64,000 nt of DNA, taken from positions 2,649,501 through 2,713,500 of the forward strand of contig JAHQIY010000010.1 in assembly GCA_019054805.1 (NCBI GenBank), given 5' to 3'. Position 1 is the stretch's first letter; every line of letters begins with the position of its first letter. The position numbers and the translations under genes were made by a program. The notes under the pieces are model-generated. The model saw nothing but the letters and a program-made list of their open reading frames with translations. It had not been told where the DNA came from and searched no databases. The stretch comes from Brachionus manjavacas (Eukaryota > Rotifera > Eurotatoria > Ploima > Brachionidae). Positions 13,101 to 22,982 of the stretch are shown piece after piece.

Positions 13101-16100
13101 AAAAGAACAAAAAATGTTAATTTTCTAACAGAATTGATTAATTCTAACAATATTGACGAATTAGTTAAATATCTAAAAGAAAATGATTTAATTCAAAAAT
13201 AAAATAAAGCACCTCTTATTATTATTTATTTATTATTTATTTATTTGTATATCTGTACCGAGCTAGAGCTCCTTCAGATTAAGAAAAAAAAAAAAAAAAA
13301 AAAAAATAAAAAATTAAAATAAAGTTAAATAAAATAAAATAAAAATAAAAAGTAAGAAAAAAATAAAGTTAAAATAATATAACTTAAAAAGTAGATAAAT
13401 ATTAAAATTAAAATTAGATAAATTTTGATAGAGAGTAACAGAATACATATTTTAATTTTAATTATTTGATGAAAATGCTTTGTCTTTGCAAAAAATGTTC
13501 TTAAGAAATGAAATGGGACATCAAAGCGGGAGTATCTTAAAATAGCAATGATTAAAAGAAAATATATTAAAGTGTCATTTATTTTGATCAAACGTCAATT
13601 AAAAAAAGATCAAATCGTCATTTATTTATATTAATTAGTCAACATAAAAATTAGTCAATTGAATGTATGAAACGTAAATTAAAATTAATAGTTGTCATTT
13701 TAAGTAATTAGTTATCACATGATAAAATTAAATGTTATAAAGTAAAGATTCATAAAAAAAAATTTTAGTCATAAAAAAATTAAGAAAATATTTTCAATTA
13801 TTTCATTACTAATGCTTTTAATTCCTTTTTGGTCGTCCTACTCCTCTTTATTTTCCTAAAGGTATGTCGCAAGCTTCAGCTGGAAAGGACTCGAATAATC
13901 CTTGGCTTTAATCAACACCAATTATATGCTTCCTCATTATTAAATGGGATAACAGCGTTATTGTAGGAATTTGCTGCTAGGGTAGTCTCATTATTACCTT
14001 CTTCTATCTCAGTTTCAATTAAAGTGTTCCTTAAGTTGTCTTGAGCTTCGATTTATTCGTCGAAAGCCTCATGAATATCTTCATAACCCCCCGATTCCCC
14101 ATAAAATTATTTATTGGGGTCGTAAGATTCGAGCCATGGTTCATTGAAATATGTTACCATTTTGACTATGACAATTAATAATTTAAGTTACATTTAATCT
14201 TTTTAATGACAATTAATACATTTGAGTTATATTTATTCTTTTCAATGACAATTAATACATTTAATTTACATTAATTTTATTGACGTTTAATCAAAATAAA
14301 TGACGCTTTAATTTGCGGCCTGATTAAAATACCACATTTAAATTAGCAAAAAATAGCAACTTGTTTTTTTTTCATCAACTAAAATAGCAAGTATAAAATA
14401 GCAAAAAAATTTTATACTCTCTATCAAAATTTATCTAATTTTAATTTTAATATTTATCTACTTTTTAAGTTATATTATTTTAACTTTATTTTTTTCTTAC
14501 TTTTTATTTTTATTTTATTTTATTTAACTTTATTTTAATTTTTTATTTATTTTTTTTTTTTTTTTTTTTTTTAATCTGAAGGAGCTCTAGCTCGGTACAG
14601 ATATACAAATAAATAAATAATATAAAAATTTTATTTTAATTTAATCTTGCTATTCTAAGTGTTCAACCAAAATTAGCAAGAATAAAATAGCAAGAACTGA
14701 CACAAAAATTTAATATAGATTTAACTTATTTAGATGGACGAATTTATTGATTGCTTCAATAACCTTAATATCGAGCATGGCTTTGTTACACTTTCCCAGA
14801 AAAATAAACCACCACTTTCTTACAAAGGTCATTTTTTTTCGTTAAATAGATACAAAATAAGACCTTACTGCCACGAAGAAATTCGGCTGGCGCTGTACTT
14901 ACCCAAGTTGTAGTTCTACTTGTGAAACAATGGATGTATTGTCGGATCTTCTTATGATGTATGAATCATAAAGATGATAGTGAGATAATTTTGAACAATT
15001 TTATGATAGTATGACTCTTTTTCTTGAATATTAATTAACTTTTTTTGGATTGAACACAAATTATTAAATTAGTAATAAATTTTACAGGTAAAGATTTCGA
15101 CCTGGCTATTTTATTCTTGCTATTTTAAATATGCTCTTATAGTGCAGAGCCCATCAAAACAACCTTAAGTGACAAGTTAATTATAAAATTAATTATAAAT
15201 TAAAATTAAAACTTGATTTATCTTTTTTTCAATTGACTAATATTGATATTAAAATAAAATAAAATTTGAATATCAATTAATTAATTTCAATATCAAGTGT
15301 GATATCGAAAATAACAGATATTGAAAATTCAATATCAATGATATTGAGGTTTAACAGACCCAAAAATTCATTTTTAAAACAGAATAAAAAAATAAAACAA
15401 TCGTACAATTATCATTATTTGATTATTTTTTTATGTTTAGTTTGTGTGCCGTTCATTCAGATTTTGATCTTAAACAACTTTTCAATTTTTTTAAATATTC
15501 AATTTTTTAAACTTTTTTAAATTATTCAATTATTCCAAGTTTTTAGCTTAACTACGTCCCGGACCCCTTAATTTAATTTAAGATTCTATTTTATTCTAAA
15601 AAGCCAAAATCTGTCAAAATAGTCAAATCAAATTTCTTTGACTTAAAATTTTTTTGTTTTAAAATTTTTTGGTAATTTATGGATTTTTTAATTTGTTTGC
15701 AATAATCAAAAAATGCAAAAAATGCTAATTCGCTTTATTTTTATCAAATTCATATCTAATGGTAAACAAAATTTGCTAAATTAAAAAAAAAATTATTTGA
15801 ATTAAATCTAATAGCAAGAAACCAAGTAGTAGATTGAGCCATCATCATTTTAAAAATTTAAAAGTTTAACAGATAAATAATAGAAATAGTTTAAAAAAAT
15901 TGTAAATTTACAAATTGAATAGATCAATTAGTTTAAAGAATTCGAAAATTAAAAAGTTGACTTGAAGAACTATAAATTGGTATAAAATATATTTTTGTCC
16001 ATGAATGTCTAATTTCTAAGTTATGATAAACATTTTTCGATTTTAAATTTGGGATTTTTGACAAAATAATAAAATTTCACAACAATGTCTCCTTAAAAAT

Positions 16101-16611
16101 TTAATGACAAGTGAATCATCTAAGAGTACTAGATACTGGGACCAAGTGGTGAATGTTTAATATTTTCTATTAATGACAATTCTGGTGATGAAATAAAAAA
16201 ATTTAAAGAAAATAAAAATTTAACAATAAAAACAAAATAAGTAGATGAGAATTTGGAAAATATTTTCTAATAACCATCTTTATTATTTTAATTTTTATAA
16301 AATAAAAATTGTACTCAAAAATTATTTTTTAATGAAAGTGAATTAGAAAGAAATGGATGCTTAAGATAAATTTAAAGTAAAATATGTTTATATTTGCAAA
16401 AGCCAAGGTGATGTTGGTCTTCAAGAGAGTCGAAGAAAATTTTAGTGAGATAAATGATTTCTAAAATTTTTTTCACAAGGGTAAATTCAAAATGGAAAAA
16501 TTTGTTTATGGCCTTGTAGTCGATTTTCCTCTGAAATTTTTGTCTCACGAAGAAAATTTTTTCCCCGATATTGTCACAGCTGAAGGAATAGTGCCGTCAG
16601 AGATATGGTAA
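4113..16611 (+). CDS. PLD: Phospholipase D (PLD1/2 type), 5' end missing
   Basis: This enzyme hydrolyses phosphatidylcholine to phosphatidic acid and choline at membranes. The exons I infer are 4113-5102, 7975-8311, 8360-8883, 11257-11376, 11429-11539, 11587-11681, 11725-12159, 12217-12433 and 16480-16611; all junctions are GT-AG, all phases agree, and together they give 986 residues. Order of parts: end of a PX-type region and a PH domain (about residues 15-140), the first HKD motif (HHEKFVVID, H268/K270/D275), the conserved RMPWRD..GARDLARHFIQRW block, then the second HKD motif (VHSKLMIVDD, H806/K808/D813) with GSANINDRS. The last exon supplies GLVVDFPLKFL and the C-terminus GIVPSEIW. The family normally ends E-V-W-T, so the final Thr is absent. 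The first exon starts at an acceptor with no Met, so PX exons lie upstream. Three introns are 2.4-4.0 kb and full of transposons; five are 43-57 nt. Confidence 0.93.
5629..5997. mobile_element. Foldback MITE in PLD intron, 10-bp target duplication
   Basis: Almost the whole 369 bp folds on itself: the left arm carries ATTTTTGATGCTCAAATGA and the right arm its complement, with a turn near 5815. TCAATTAAAT flanks it directly on both sides (5619-5628 and 5998-6007). A 10-bp duplication fits MULE-type integration. No coding capacity. Confidence 0.75.
6180..6832. mobile_element. MITE with GTGTCCTTT-rich inverted ends in PLD intron
   Basis: The ends ATAGACAATG and CATTGTCTAT enclose inverted arms rich in TTTTGTGTCCTTTACTTA and TTAAATATTGTCCTTTAGTG. 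The central GC-rich patch at about 6451-6500 contrasts with the surrounding A/T. No clear target duplication and no coding frame. Confidence 0.6.
7156..7382. mobile_element. hAT-type MITE with perfect 8-bp target duplication
   Basis: The termini TAGGGGTGGGAAACCGGTT and AACCGGTTTCCCACCCCTA (allowing one mismatch) are classic hAT ends. CTTTTAGA flanks both sides (7148-7155 and 7383-7390). At 227 bp with no frame, it is a non-autonomous element inside PLD intron 1 and looks recent. Confidence 0.85.
9870..9960 (+). repeat. Repeat shared with 52758-52850
   Basis: TGATCTCTTG, CACAAAGC.ATTCAT.AGTCTTG and a TTTTTTCAC..TTAGCCGTTTTTGA end are shared with 52758-52850 in the same orientation. This copy lies just downstream of the MULE frame at 10123-10860 (minus) and may be part of that element's 3' region. 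Confidence 0.55.
10123..10860 (-). mobile_element. MULE transposase C-terminal fragment with SWIM zinc finger
   Basis: The minus-strand frame (228 residues from 10809, plus readable codons to about 10860) contains C-S-C-Q-Y-W-x5-C-K-H, a SWIM-type zinc finger (CxCx(n)CxH), and ends in PRGRPKK, the basic tail usual for Mutator-like transposases. The DDE catalytic part is missing, so it is a truncated copy. It lies in antisense orientation inside the third visible PLD intron (8884-11256). A domesticated SWIM gene is possible but there is no start context or partner exon. Confidence 0.7.
12876..15361. mobile_element. MULE-like element, 8-bp target duplication, with a nested inverted-repeat element
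   Basis: The termini GGGTCTGTTATACCTC and GAGGTTTAACAGACCC are flanked by AAAAATTC on both sides (12868-12875 and 15362-15369), with inverted repeats rich in TTGATATTGAATTTTCAATATC-like steps. Near the right side, a plus frame from about 14733 (MDEFIDCFNNLNIEHGFVTL) resembles the FLYWCH-type N-terminus of MULE proteins. Inside lies a second inverted-repeat pair (about 13205-13440 and 14413-14630) bracketing a minus-strand remnant (13800-14162, from MVTYFNEPWLESYDPN). All frames are broken. The element fills the last PLD intron (12434-16479). Confidence 0.7.
15370..16479. other. Rest of last PLD intron, nothing recognised
   Basis: A/T-rich intron sequence with no further frame; it ends at the acceptor TTTCACAAG before 16480. 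Confidence 0.6.
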
Positions 16612-17047
16612 TTTTTATTTAAAAAATAAAATTTTAATTTTAATTTTTTGTTAAAGGATTTGATTAATTATCAATTGAGAAATTCAAACAAATCGTGTCT
16701 TATTTGTTAAATCAAGTTAAATAAAAAATATCTAGTCAAATATTTTTAATTAACTTGGAACTTTTTAATCAAAAAATGTATTAACTAATATCTAAAAATA
16801 AAAATTAAAAAAACTGTTTGATTTTAAAGAAAAAGCAGGTTCTCGTCAAAGCTTGAAGTTTAAATTGGAATATTTTTAAGTGAAGCGTTAAATTTGCTTG
16901 AAATGATAATATGATTATAATTTTCATTTTGTTGCCAAGTCAACCGGCACATAATCCGAATATTATTTATTCAAGTTCTAAATTCCATCAAAAGTAAGAA
17001 AATATTTATCAAATGAAAATTAAAAACTTTTATAAATATTGTTCCAA
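16612..17047. other. Intergenic spacer between PLD and Ly6-like gene
   Basis: A/T-rich. TATAAATA sits at about 17032, close to the Ly6-like start codon, and could be promoter sequence, but this is weak. Confidence 0.35.
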
Positions 17048-17554
17048 ATGAAACTCAAATATCTGATTGTGTTAAAAATTTTAATAGCATTCAGCCTTTC
17101 TGGTGAGTAGAGTTTCTATTTGATCTGCGCCAAAAAGAAATTTATATATTTATTAGATGTATATTGTCAGCAACCTCTAAAGTGCTATATATGCAATAGC
17201 TATCACAAAAAATGTGGAGATACTAATTTTGATCCTGCTGTTCAAAAGACGTCATTTTGTTATGGTAGCTGCATGAAAATAAGCGTATCACCTGGAGAGT
17301 TCGTCATTCGATCATGTTCAACATTTAATGAAAATTCCAGGTTCATAAAAAATCTTACGCTAGCAGAAAGTTTTGTCACAAATCAATGCTATCTGGCCAA
17401 ATATGAAGATCCTTCTAATTTGAGCACACGTGACGCATATGTTTGCTATTGTAATGATAGAACCGGTTGTAACAATTCAAATTCTTTATTTAATCAACAT
17501 ACAATGGTGAATTTTTTGTTTATATCTTTAATATTGTTTAAAATCAGGATCTAA
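17048..17554 (+). CDS. Ly6/uPAR (three-finger) secreted protein, probably GPI-anchored
   Basis: Two exons, 17048-17102 and 17157-17554, are joined by a 54-nt GT-AG intron in phase 1, giving 150 residues. Exon 1 is a signal peptide (MKLKYLIVLKILIAFSLS). The mature part starts CQQPLKCYIC and has 11 cysteines, closing with VCYCNDRTGCNN, the C-C-C-N ending typical of LU/Ly6 domains. Three N-x-S/T sites are visible. The C-terminus (MVNFLFISLILFKIRI) is hydrophobic, as in GPI-attachment signals. The family binds receptors or ion channels at the cell surface; the arrangement also resembles the quiver/sleepless group. Which ligand it serves cannot be told. The ATG choice rests on the signal peptide. 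Confidence 0.85.
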
Positions 17555-18499
17555 CATAAAAAATAAATAAATTTAAAAAAACAATAGATTAAAATTATTT
17601 TATTCATAATTTTCTTTTAGATCATCTAATGTTTGTTTTATAAATCTAGCTTACCAATAAATATTGTAGTTTAAATTAAGGAACTAAGAAAAGTAAGAAG
17701 ACTTTTCTAAAAACTAGATGTCTCTCTTTTAAACCAGCTTTAAATAAGCTTACATCTAAGCTTAGTCCCAGTCTGTTAACCAAAACATGCTTTTTATTGA
17801 GGAAAATAAATAAATTTAGATCAAAAAAACTTACAAGACAAATCCCTTGAATATAACTCATTTTGACAGATATTAATTTGACATGTTTAAATTTAACCTC
17901 AATTAATGTGACAATTACAATTTATTGATTGTTTTATTTGACAATTAAAGATAACAAGGTTTTGCCGGTTGCTCCGCTGCCAGAATAAAAAAAATAGAAG
18001 AAAAAGAAATTAGTATTGATTATTTAATTGATTGATTTATTTTATTTATTATATTGAAAAATTCTTGATCTTCTTATTAAAAATTGATTTTAAAAATTTT
18101 TTTTTCATAAGTGTTGATTAAATGATTTAATGAATAATTCAGTATTTCACAAAAAGTTAGAATCAAACTTTTTTTCTATTTGATTGTTTTTTGTTTATGA
18201 TTTCGTTAACTTGGCTATTTCTCTTTCAGTCTTTGTTCTATTTTTCAAAAAACCTGCAATTTGCCATCTATGATTATCAGTTATTTTATTTTTATCCATT
18301 TTTTCTCTATTTTGTCAGATTTTTAAGTAGTTGTGTTATAAACAATCCATAATTCAAAATCAAATCGTGGAGCCTTTCTTCTTTGGTCTCGAGCATTTTT
18401 TCTCGGTTTATTTCCAATAAATATTGATTCAAAATATTTATAGCTAAATCTTTTGGAACAACTAGTGGGACTTTTTCAAAGGTGTAAATAACATCAATT
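17555..18499. other. Intergenic DNA with possible Tc1-like relic
   Basis: Mostly A/T-rich. On the minus strand near 18180-18300 a short frame reads MDKNKITDNHRWQIAGFLKN then RTKTEREIAKL, which looks like the N-terminal helix-turn-helix of a Tc1/mariner transposase, but it is too short to be sure. Confidence 0.35.
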
Positions 18500-19150
18500 T
18501 CCGGAACATATCAGATCTTTTGTAACACCTTTTTTTGGAATTGGAGTGACCGTGCAAACATTGAAATTCTCCGGTAAATAACCATAACACAAAAACGCAT
18601 TAATGAACCATGTATCGATAGAGATGAGATTTTTGCATACAGTCAATTGGGGTAAATGTGATAATTCATTACTTTGGGCCTAAATAAAATCAGAAGGGAA
18701 AGAGCTTATCAGGAGATTTTTTTTTTATAAATGAAAAAACTATTTTTTTCTTTGATTCAAAAAAATTTATTAAAAAAAAATAAACGGTTCAAATTTTATA
18801 ATGAAAAGAATACAAAACGGTTAATTATCATATTTACCCCATTATGGGGTAAATATGATAAAATAGTTTAAATTGCAAAAAAGAAAAAAATAAGAAAAAA
18901 ACAAGCAAACATACTATAAGAAAATCAAAAAGAAATTTATTTACATTTGTGAGAACAATAAAATTCTAAACTTGGTTCGAAGCCTGATGGTAGACATTTG
19001 AAGCAAGACAAGCTAATGAATAAAATTCATTGCAAATACCATCACAATCAGCCGATTTGTTTTGCTTTAATGAGTTAAAAGTTTTCTTAATTTCATTTTC
19101 GCTAAATAAAGGTTCAAAGTTGGCATATTTTAAATACTGAAAGTGATTGT
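18500..19150 (-). mobile_element. LINE reverse transcriptase fragment split by a MITE
   Basis: Two minus-strand pieces match the fingers region of a non-LTR reverse transcriptase: 19150-18955 reads FSENEIKKTFNSLKQNKSAD..GICNEFY (the S-x-G-x-DGI block, degraded), and 18645-18510 reads GYLPENFNVCTVTPIPKKG (the V-x-PI-x-K-G block). A MITE (18649-18840) lies between them. It is a broken fragment with no endonuclease or 3' end attached. Confidence 0.65.
18649..18840. mobile_element. Small MITE (GGGGTAAATRTGATAATT ends) inside LINE
   Basis: GGGGTAAATGTGATAATT at the left and AATTATCATATTTACCCC at the right form inverted ends 192 bp apart. A second right-facing end (GGGGTAAATATGATAA) starts five bases later at 18846, as if two copies sit next to each other. 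Confidence 0.6.
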
Positions 19151-19239
19151 CTTTCAGTAAATAATTTTTTTTTAAATTTATTAAATAAATATTGGGACAG
19201 TTTTTTTATTTAATTAAGTCTTTGAAATTTACATTCTTA

Positions 19240-19620
19240 AAGTTCGCGCGATGCAAAAACTTCCACACTATCTCCAGATATGGATTTCGACCTCATTTTT
19301 GGATTCTACGTATATGAAAACCTAGATTTAGCCAAAATTTTAGGAGGGGGGGTTAAATTTTTTTTTTTGGCATTTAATTTCTTAAATTTGAAAAATTTTC
19401 CAAAAATTTTTTTTTCAAAAAATGGACTCTTTTTGAGCGATTATAAAAATTTTTAAACTAAATAAATAAAAAAAAGTAAAACCATCATTTCGTTCAGAAT
19501 TTTGTCTAGTTTCAGAATTTGAAAATATATAGGTTAAGGGGTTTGCAAAAAAGTAGATCCCGAAAAAGTTAAAAATGTCAACATTTTTTCCGATTTTTTC
19601 CGAAAAAATTTTCAATTTTT
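19240..19620. mobile_element. MITE of the AAGTTCGCGCG family, one end
   Basis: Starts TA|AAGTTCGCGCGATGC. The interior (CTACGTATATGAAAACCTA..., GGTTAAGGGGTTTGCAAAA, AAGTAGATCCCGAAAAAG) is shared with 36205-37320. The right end is unclear. TA flanks suggest Tc1/mariner-type mobilisation. Confidence 0.55.
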
Positions 19621-20139
19621 CAATTTACCGATTATACTAAACTGTAAAATGAACAGAATTTAACAAAAAAATTTAACAAACAAAACACTAATTATTGGCA
19701 TATGATGATAGAAAGATGGATGTGTATAAAAGGGCATATTTAGATAATTTTGTTTGTGCCTTAGACTTTGACCCTTATGAAAATTGAAAAAAATCAAGAC
19801 GATTTTTGCAAAAACAATAACAATAACTTCTGCAATCATCTAGAATAAAGGAAAAACAAGTTCTAAAATTTCTTATAAGAAATCAAAAAAAGAACCTTAA
19901 GGGAATATTTAATATTTGAAAAAGCGAAGGCACTAATTACGATCGGCAGGGAGAGAAACTATCAATTAATTTAGAGAAATATGAATTTAGAGTGAATTAA
20001 ATTTAACTTATGTCAATTAAATTAATTTATTGTAAATTAAAGCTATAAATAAGGATTTTGTCATTGAAAAAAAAATATTTGCGTAAAAAAAAAATAAAAA
20101 TTAGTTATTTAATAATTGCCTTCATTTTTTAAGACTAAG

Positions 20140-20330
20140 TGGAAAAATTCTTCGGTTGGTTTGATGGTCCATCGTGGTTTAAACATTACATGTGCAAGCA
20201 TGTGCATGCATATCGAGAAAGTTAACTTACAGAATTTCCAATAGAAGCTTAAAAAAAGGGACTTGCTCAAGTTACGAGCATTGGCTGACCACGTAATATG
20301 TCAAAAGCGTTTCAAAACTAAGAAGCTAAA
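20140..20330 (+). pseudogene. SWIM-type MULE transposase remnant
   Basis: The plus frame reads FFGWFDGPSWFKHYMCKHVH, which aligns with the SWIM finger of Mutator-like proteins (C-x-C-PSF-x-K-x-Y-x-C-K-H). The first cysteine pair is lost and a stop follows within 20 codons. A dead fragment. Confidence 0.55.
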
Positions 20331-20339
20331 ACCTTTCCA

Positions 20340-21031
20340 TATTTATAACCTTTTTTAAATTTTCTTTCATATTACATTGACAAAATATTTTTTTAAATAA
20401 TGTTTATTTTTTAAAAATTGACTCTAGTATAACTGACGAATTATCTAATTTTATTTGACAAATATTTCTTTTTTATTCATATTAATTTATATTAATTGAC
20501 AAAATATCATTTTGTCATTACCATTTTACTATTGTCAAAAATGTAAAAGATATTTTTTTAAGAACAGTATAAAAATTAAATTTATTTATGATTTTTAGAA
20601 ACATATTGAGTCAATTCTGAATTAAATTTTGATAGATTATCATTGAAAATCGATGACCGATCAGTTAATATAATGAATAATCAATGCAATATTATTTATG
20701 AATTTAATTTATCAGTCAAAAAATTTTTTTTACTAATTTTTTGATTTTTTTCTTACTTTTGTTTTATAATAAAATTACGGAGATTTTTTACTATGCAACT
20801 ATTACTACGCTTTACTTTATTTTAATTGATTATTATTGTTGTTATTGTGTCTTATTTAAAAAAAAAAAACATTTATTAATTATTGATAATATATTTAATG
20901 AATACATAGTTTTATTTTTTTAAGAATAATGCTTCAGGCAAACATTTAAACAAAAAATTTAAATAATTTCCTTGAATATTGTTTTTTGATTTAAGCTTCT
21001 CAATCTTTATAAAAAAAAAATTAAAAAAATC
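20340..21031. other. AT-rich spacer, no gene seen
   Basis: Low-complexity A/T sequence; the 60-codon frame at 20741-20923 is A/T-biased and not supported. Confidence 0.5.
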
Positions 21032-22287
21032 TCAATAATGATAAGAAAAATGTTTACTTGTCAATTTTCCTCCTCCAATAGTTGGTAACAAACCGTTTTC
21101 AGAAACATCCACTAAAATATGAATTTAATTTAAAATACATTTTAAAAAATCTACCATTAACTTACATAACCACATAGCAATTTGTAATGCAGCAGATTGG
21201 ACAGCACTATCCAAAGAACTTGTCAAGTTGGCTTGAAGTTGGGAAAACCAGTCAGTCAAACCTCGGTTGTTGCCAATGCTTAACAAAATTTGAGTCAAAG
21301 CCAAGCCTAATTGCTGGGTCAATTGGTCACCAATGTCGTACAAACCGCCCAAAAGAGAGCTTCCCAAATCACCCCAGAAATCTCTTGTGTTTCCACCAGC
21401 AGTGGCGAAATCTACCAACCATTGAGTCAAACTAGTAGCCAAATTAGTTACTAGGCCATTGGCTCCATCATACAAAGCAGAAGTGATTTGATCCCAGAAA
21501 TCAGTCAAACTTCGGTCGTTGCCAATGCTTAACAAAATTTGAGTCAAAGCCAAGCCTAATTGCTGGGTCAATTGGTCACCAATGTCGTACAAACCGCCCA
21601 AAAGAGAGCTTCCCAAATCACCCCAGAAATCTCTTGTGTTTCCACCAGCAGTGGCGAAATCTACCAACCATTGAGTCAAACTAGTAGCCAAATTAGTAAC
21701 TAGACCATTGGCTCCATCATACAAAGCAGAAGTGATTTGATCCCAGAAATCAGTCAAACCTCGGTTGTTGCCAATGCTTAACAAAATTTGAGTCAAAGCC
21801 AAGCCTAATTGTTGGGTCAATTGGTCACCAATGTCGTACAAACCGCCCAAAAGAGAGCTTCCCAAATCACCCCAGAAATCTTTTAGTTCTCTTTTTCCAA
21901 TTCCACTTATTCCCTCTGTAGCAATTCCGGCAAATAAGTGAACAGTCATTGAGGCCAAAGCTTTAAATAAATTTATGAAATAATTTTTTTTTACCTTTTA
22001 CCTTTTCTTACCAGAGGCCAATCTAAATTAAATTTTTTAAATTTTGTTTAAAATTGAGTTTTTACTAGAATTTACGTATTTATTGGTTCGGCAATTAGCT
22101 GATTGTAGAAATCGGTGAAAAAGTCAACTACCTTAGGATCAATTTGAGCAAGGTCGTTCTTTAGAAGATAAAAAATAAAAAAAAAATTTTTGTTTGTTTA
22201 CCCAAATACTTTTGGCTTAAATTGGATCATTTTTGATGAAGCTGTGGCAGCAATTACAGCCACCAGAAAGAGAGCTAAGTATTTCAT
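21032..22287 (-). CDS. Secreted tandem-repeat protein, candidate mate recognition pheromone
   Basis: Five exons on the minus strand: 22287-22210, 22158-22076, 22022-22012 (11 nt), 21960-21166 and 21111-21032; GT-AG throughout, phases agree, 348 residues. Residues 1-18 are a signal peptide (MKYLALFLVAVIAATASS). Residues 85-167 and 168-250 are two near-identical 83-residue units (starting DFWGDLGSSLLGG) and a third breaks off after 44 residues into a divergent tail. The period is exactly 249 bp and units differ by only a few bases. Published Brachionus mate recognition pheromone genes have, from memory, a signal peptide then near-perfect 87-92-codon repeats with no linkers and a truncated last unit; the match in design is close, the unit length slightly different. 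The only N-glycosylation sequon I see in the repeat exon is NLT in the tail. A TATA box precedes it. The exon 5 boundary is the least certain part. Confidence 0.75.
21258..21890 (-). repeat. 249-bp tandem coding repeat, about 2.5 units
   Basis: TCCCAAATCACCCCAGAAAT recurs at 21362 and 21611, exactly 249 bp apart, and again near 21861. Units are nearly identical even at third positions, which points to recent homogenisation. Each unit contains two weakly similar halves, both beginning DFW. Confidence 0.9.
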
Positions 22288-22326
22288 TTTTGTTTAATTG
22301 TTTAAAGTTAGCGACATTGATATGAC

Positions 22327-22334
22327 TTTTTATA
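22327..22334 (-). promoter_or_regulatory. TATA box of the tandem-repeat gene
   Basis: On the minus strand CTGTATAAAAAG lies about 40 nt before the start codon at 22287, the expected place for a TATA box with a short 5' UTR. It suggests strong regulated transcription. Confidence 0.6.
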
Positions 22335-22982
22335 CAGTCCCCATTTTTTTTCCACATTCTTTTTTCCCATCGATTTTATAAAGATAAAATTTTTTTTTAA
22401 AAATCTCTAACGTAGGAGATTTTTGAAAATAACAAGCATTAAAATCTTTCGATTTTTTTTGCGTACATTCAAAGAATCTCAATTTGCCATTTTTCTGGCA
22501 ACATGATTTGAAATATTTACCAAAAATAAAAAATGCGGGGTGGAATTAAGGATTGGGTAAATTTCCTGGGAAGACACCTAATGCCATTAGGAACCGAAAC
22601 TGTTTCAGGGAACCCTTTATTGATAATTTTAAATTGAGGATATTTAAAAAAGAGTTGTTTAAAGGTTGAATATTTTAATTATAAATTTTTTCTTATAAAA
22701 ATAAATAGATGAACCTAATAAAATCAATAAACTTTAATAAATATTTAAATGTGAAATGTTTATAATCATGCGAAGTTATTTTAATCAACATTTATGATTT
22801 GTAATACATTTAAACATAAAAGATAATCGATGCTAAAAGAAAATCGGAACTTTCTTAAAATATATAAATGAGCTCAAAGTTTTAATCAAAATTTTACAAT
22901 AAAATATTAATTTCTAGATATTTTTTAATTTTTTTAGACAGTCAAAATAACAATAGCAAATAAGAAAAATGTTGGTTTGATC
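22335..22982. other. Spacer with no recognised gene
   Basis: A/T-rich apart from a slightly GC-richer patch at 22540-22620 with no open frame. Confidence 0.45.

Noticed and set aside
21187-21435. Plus-strand frame opposite the repeat-protein gene
   Set aside because: Shadow of the minus-strand repeats; no start context or domain.
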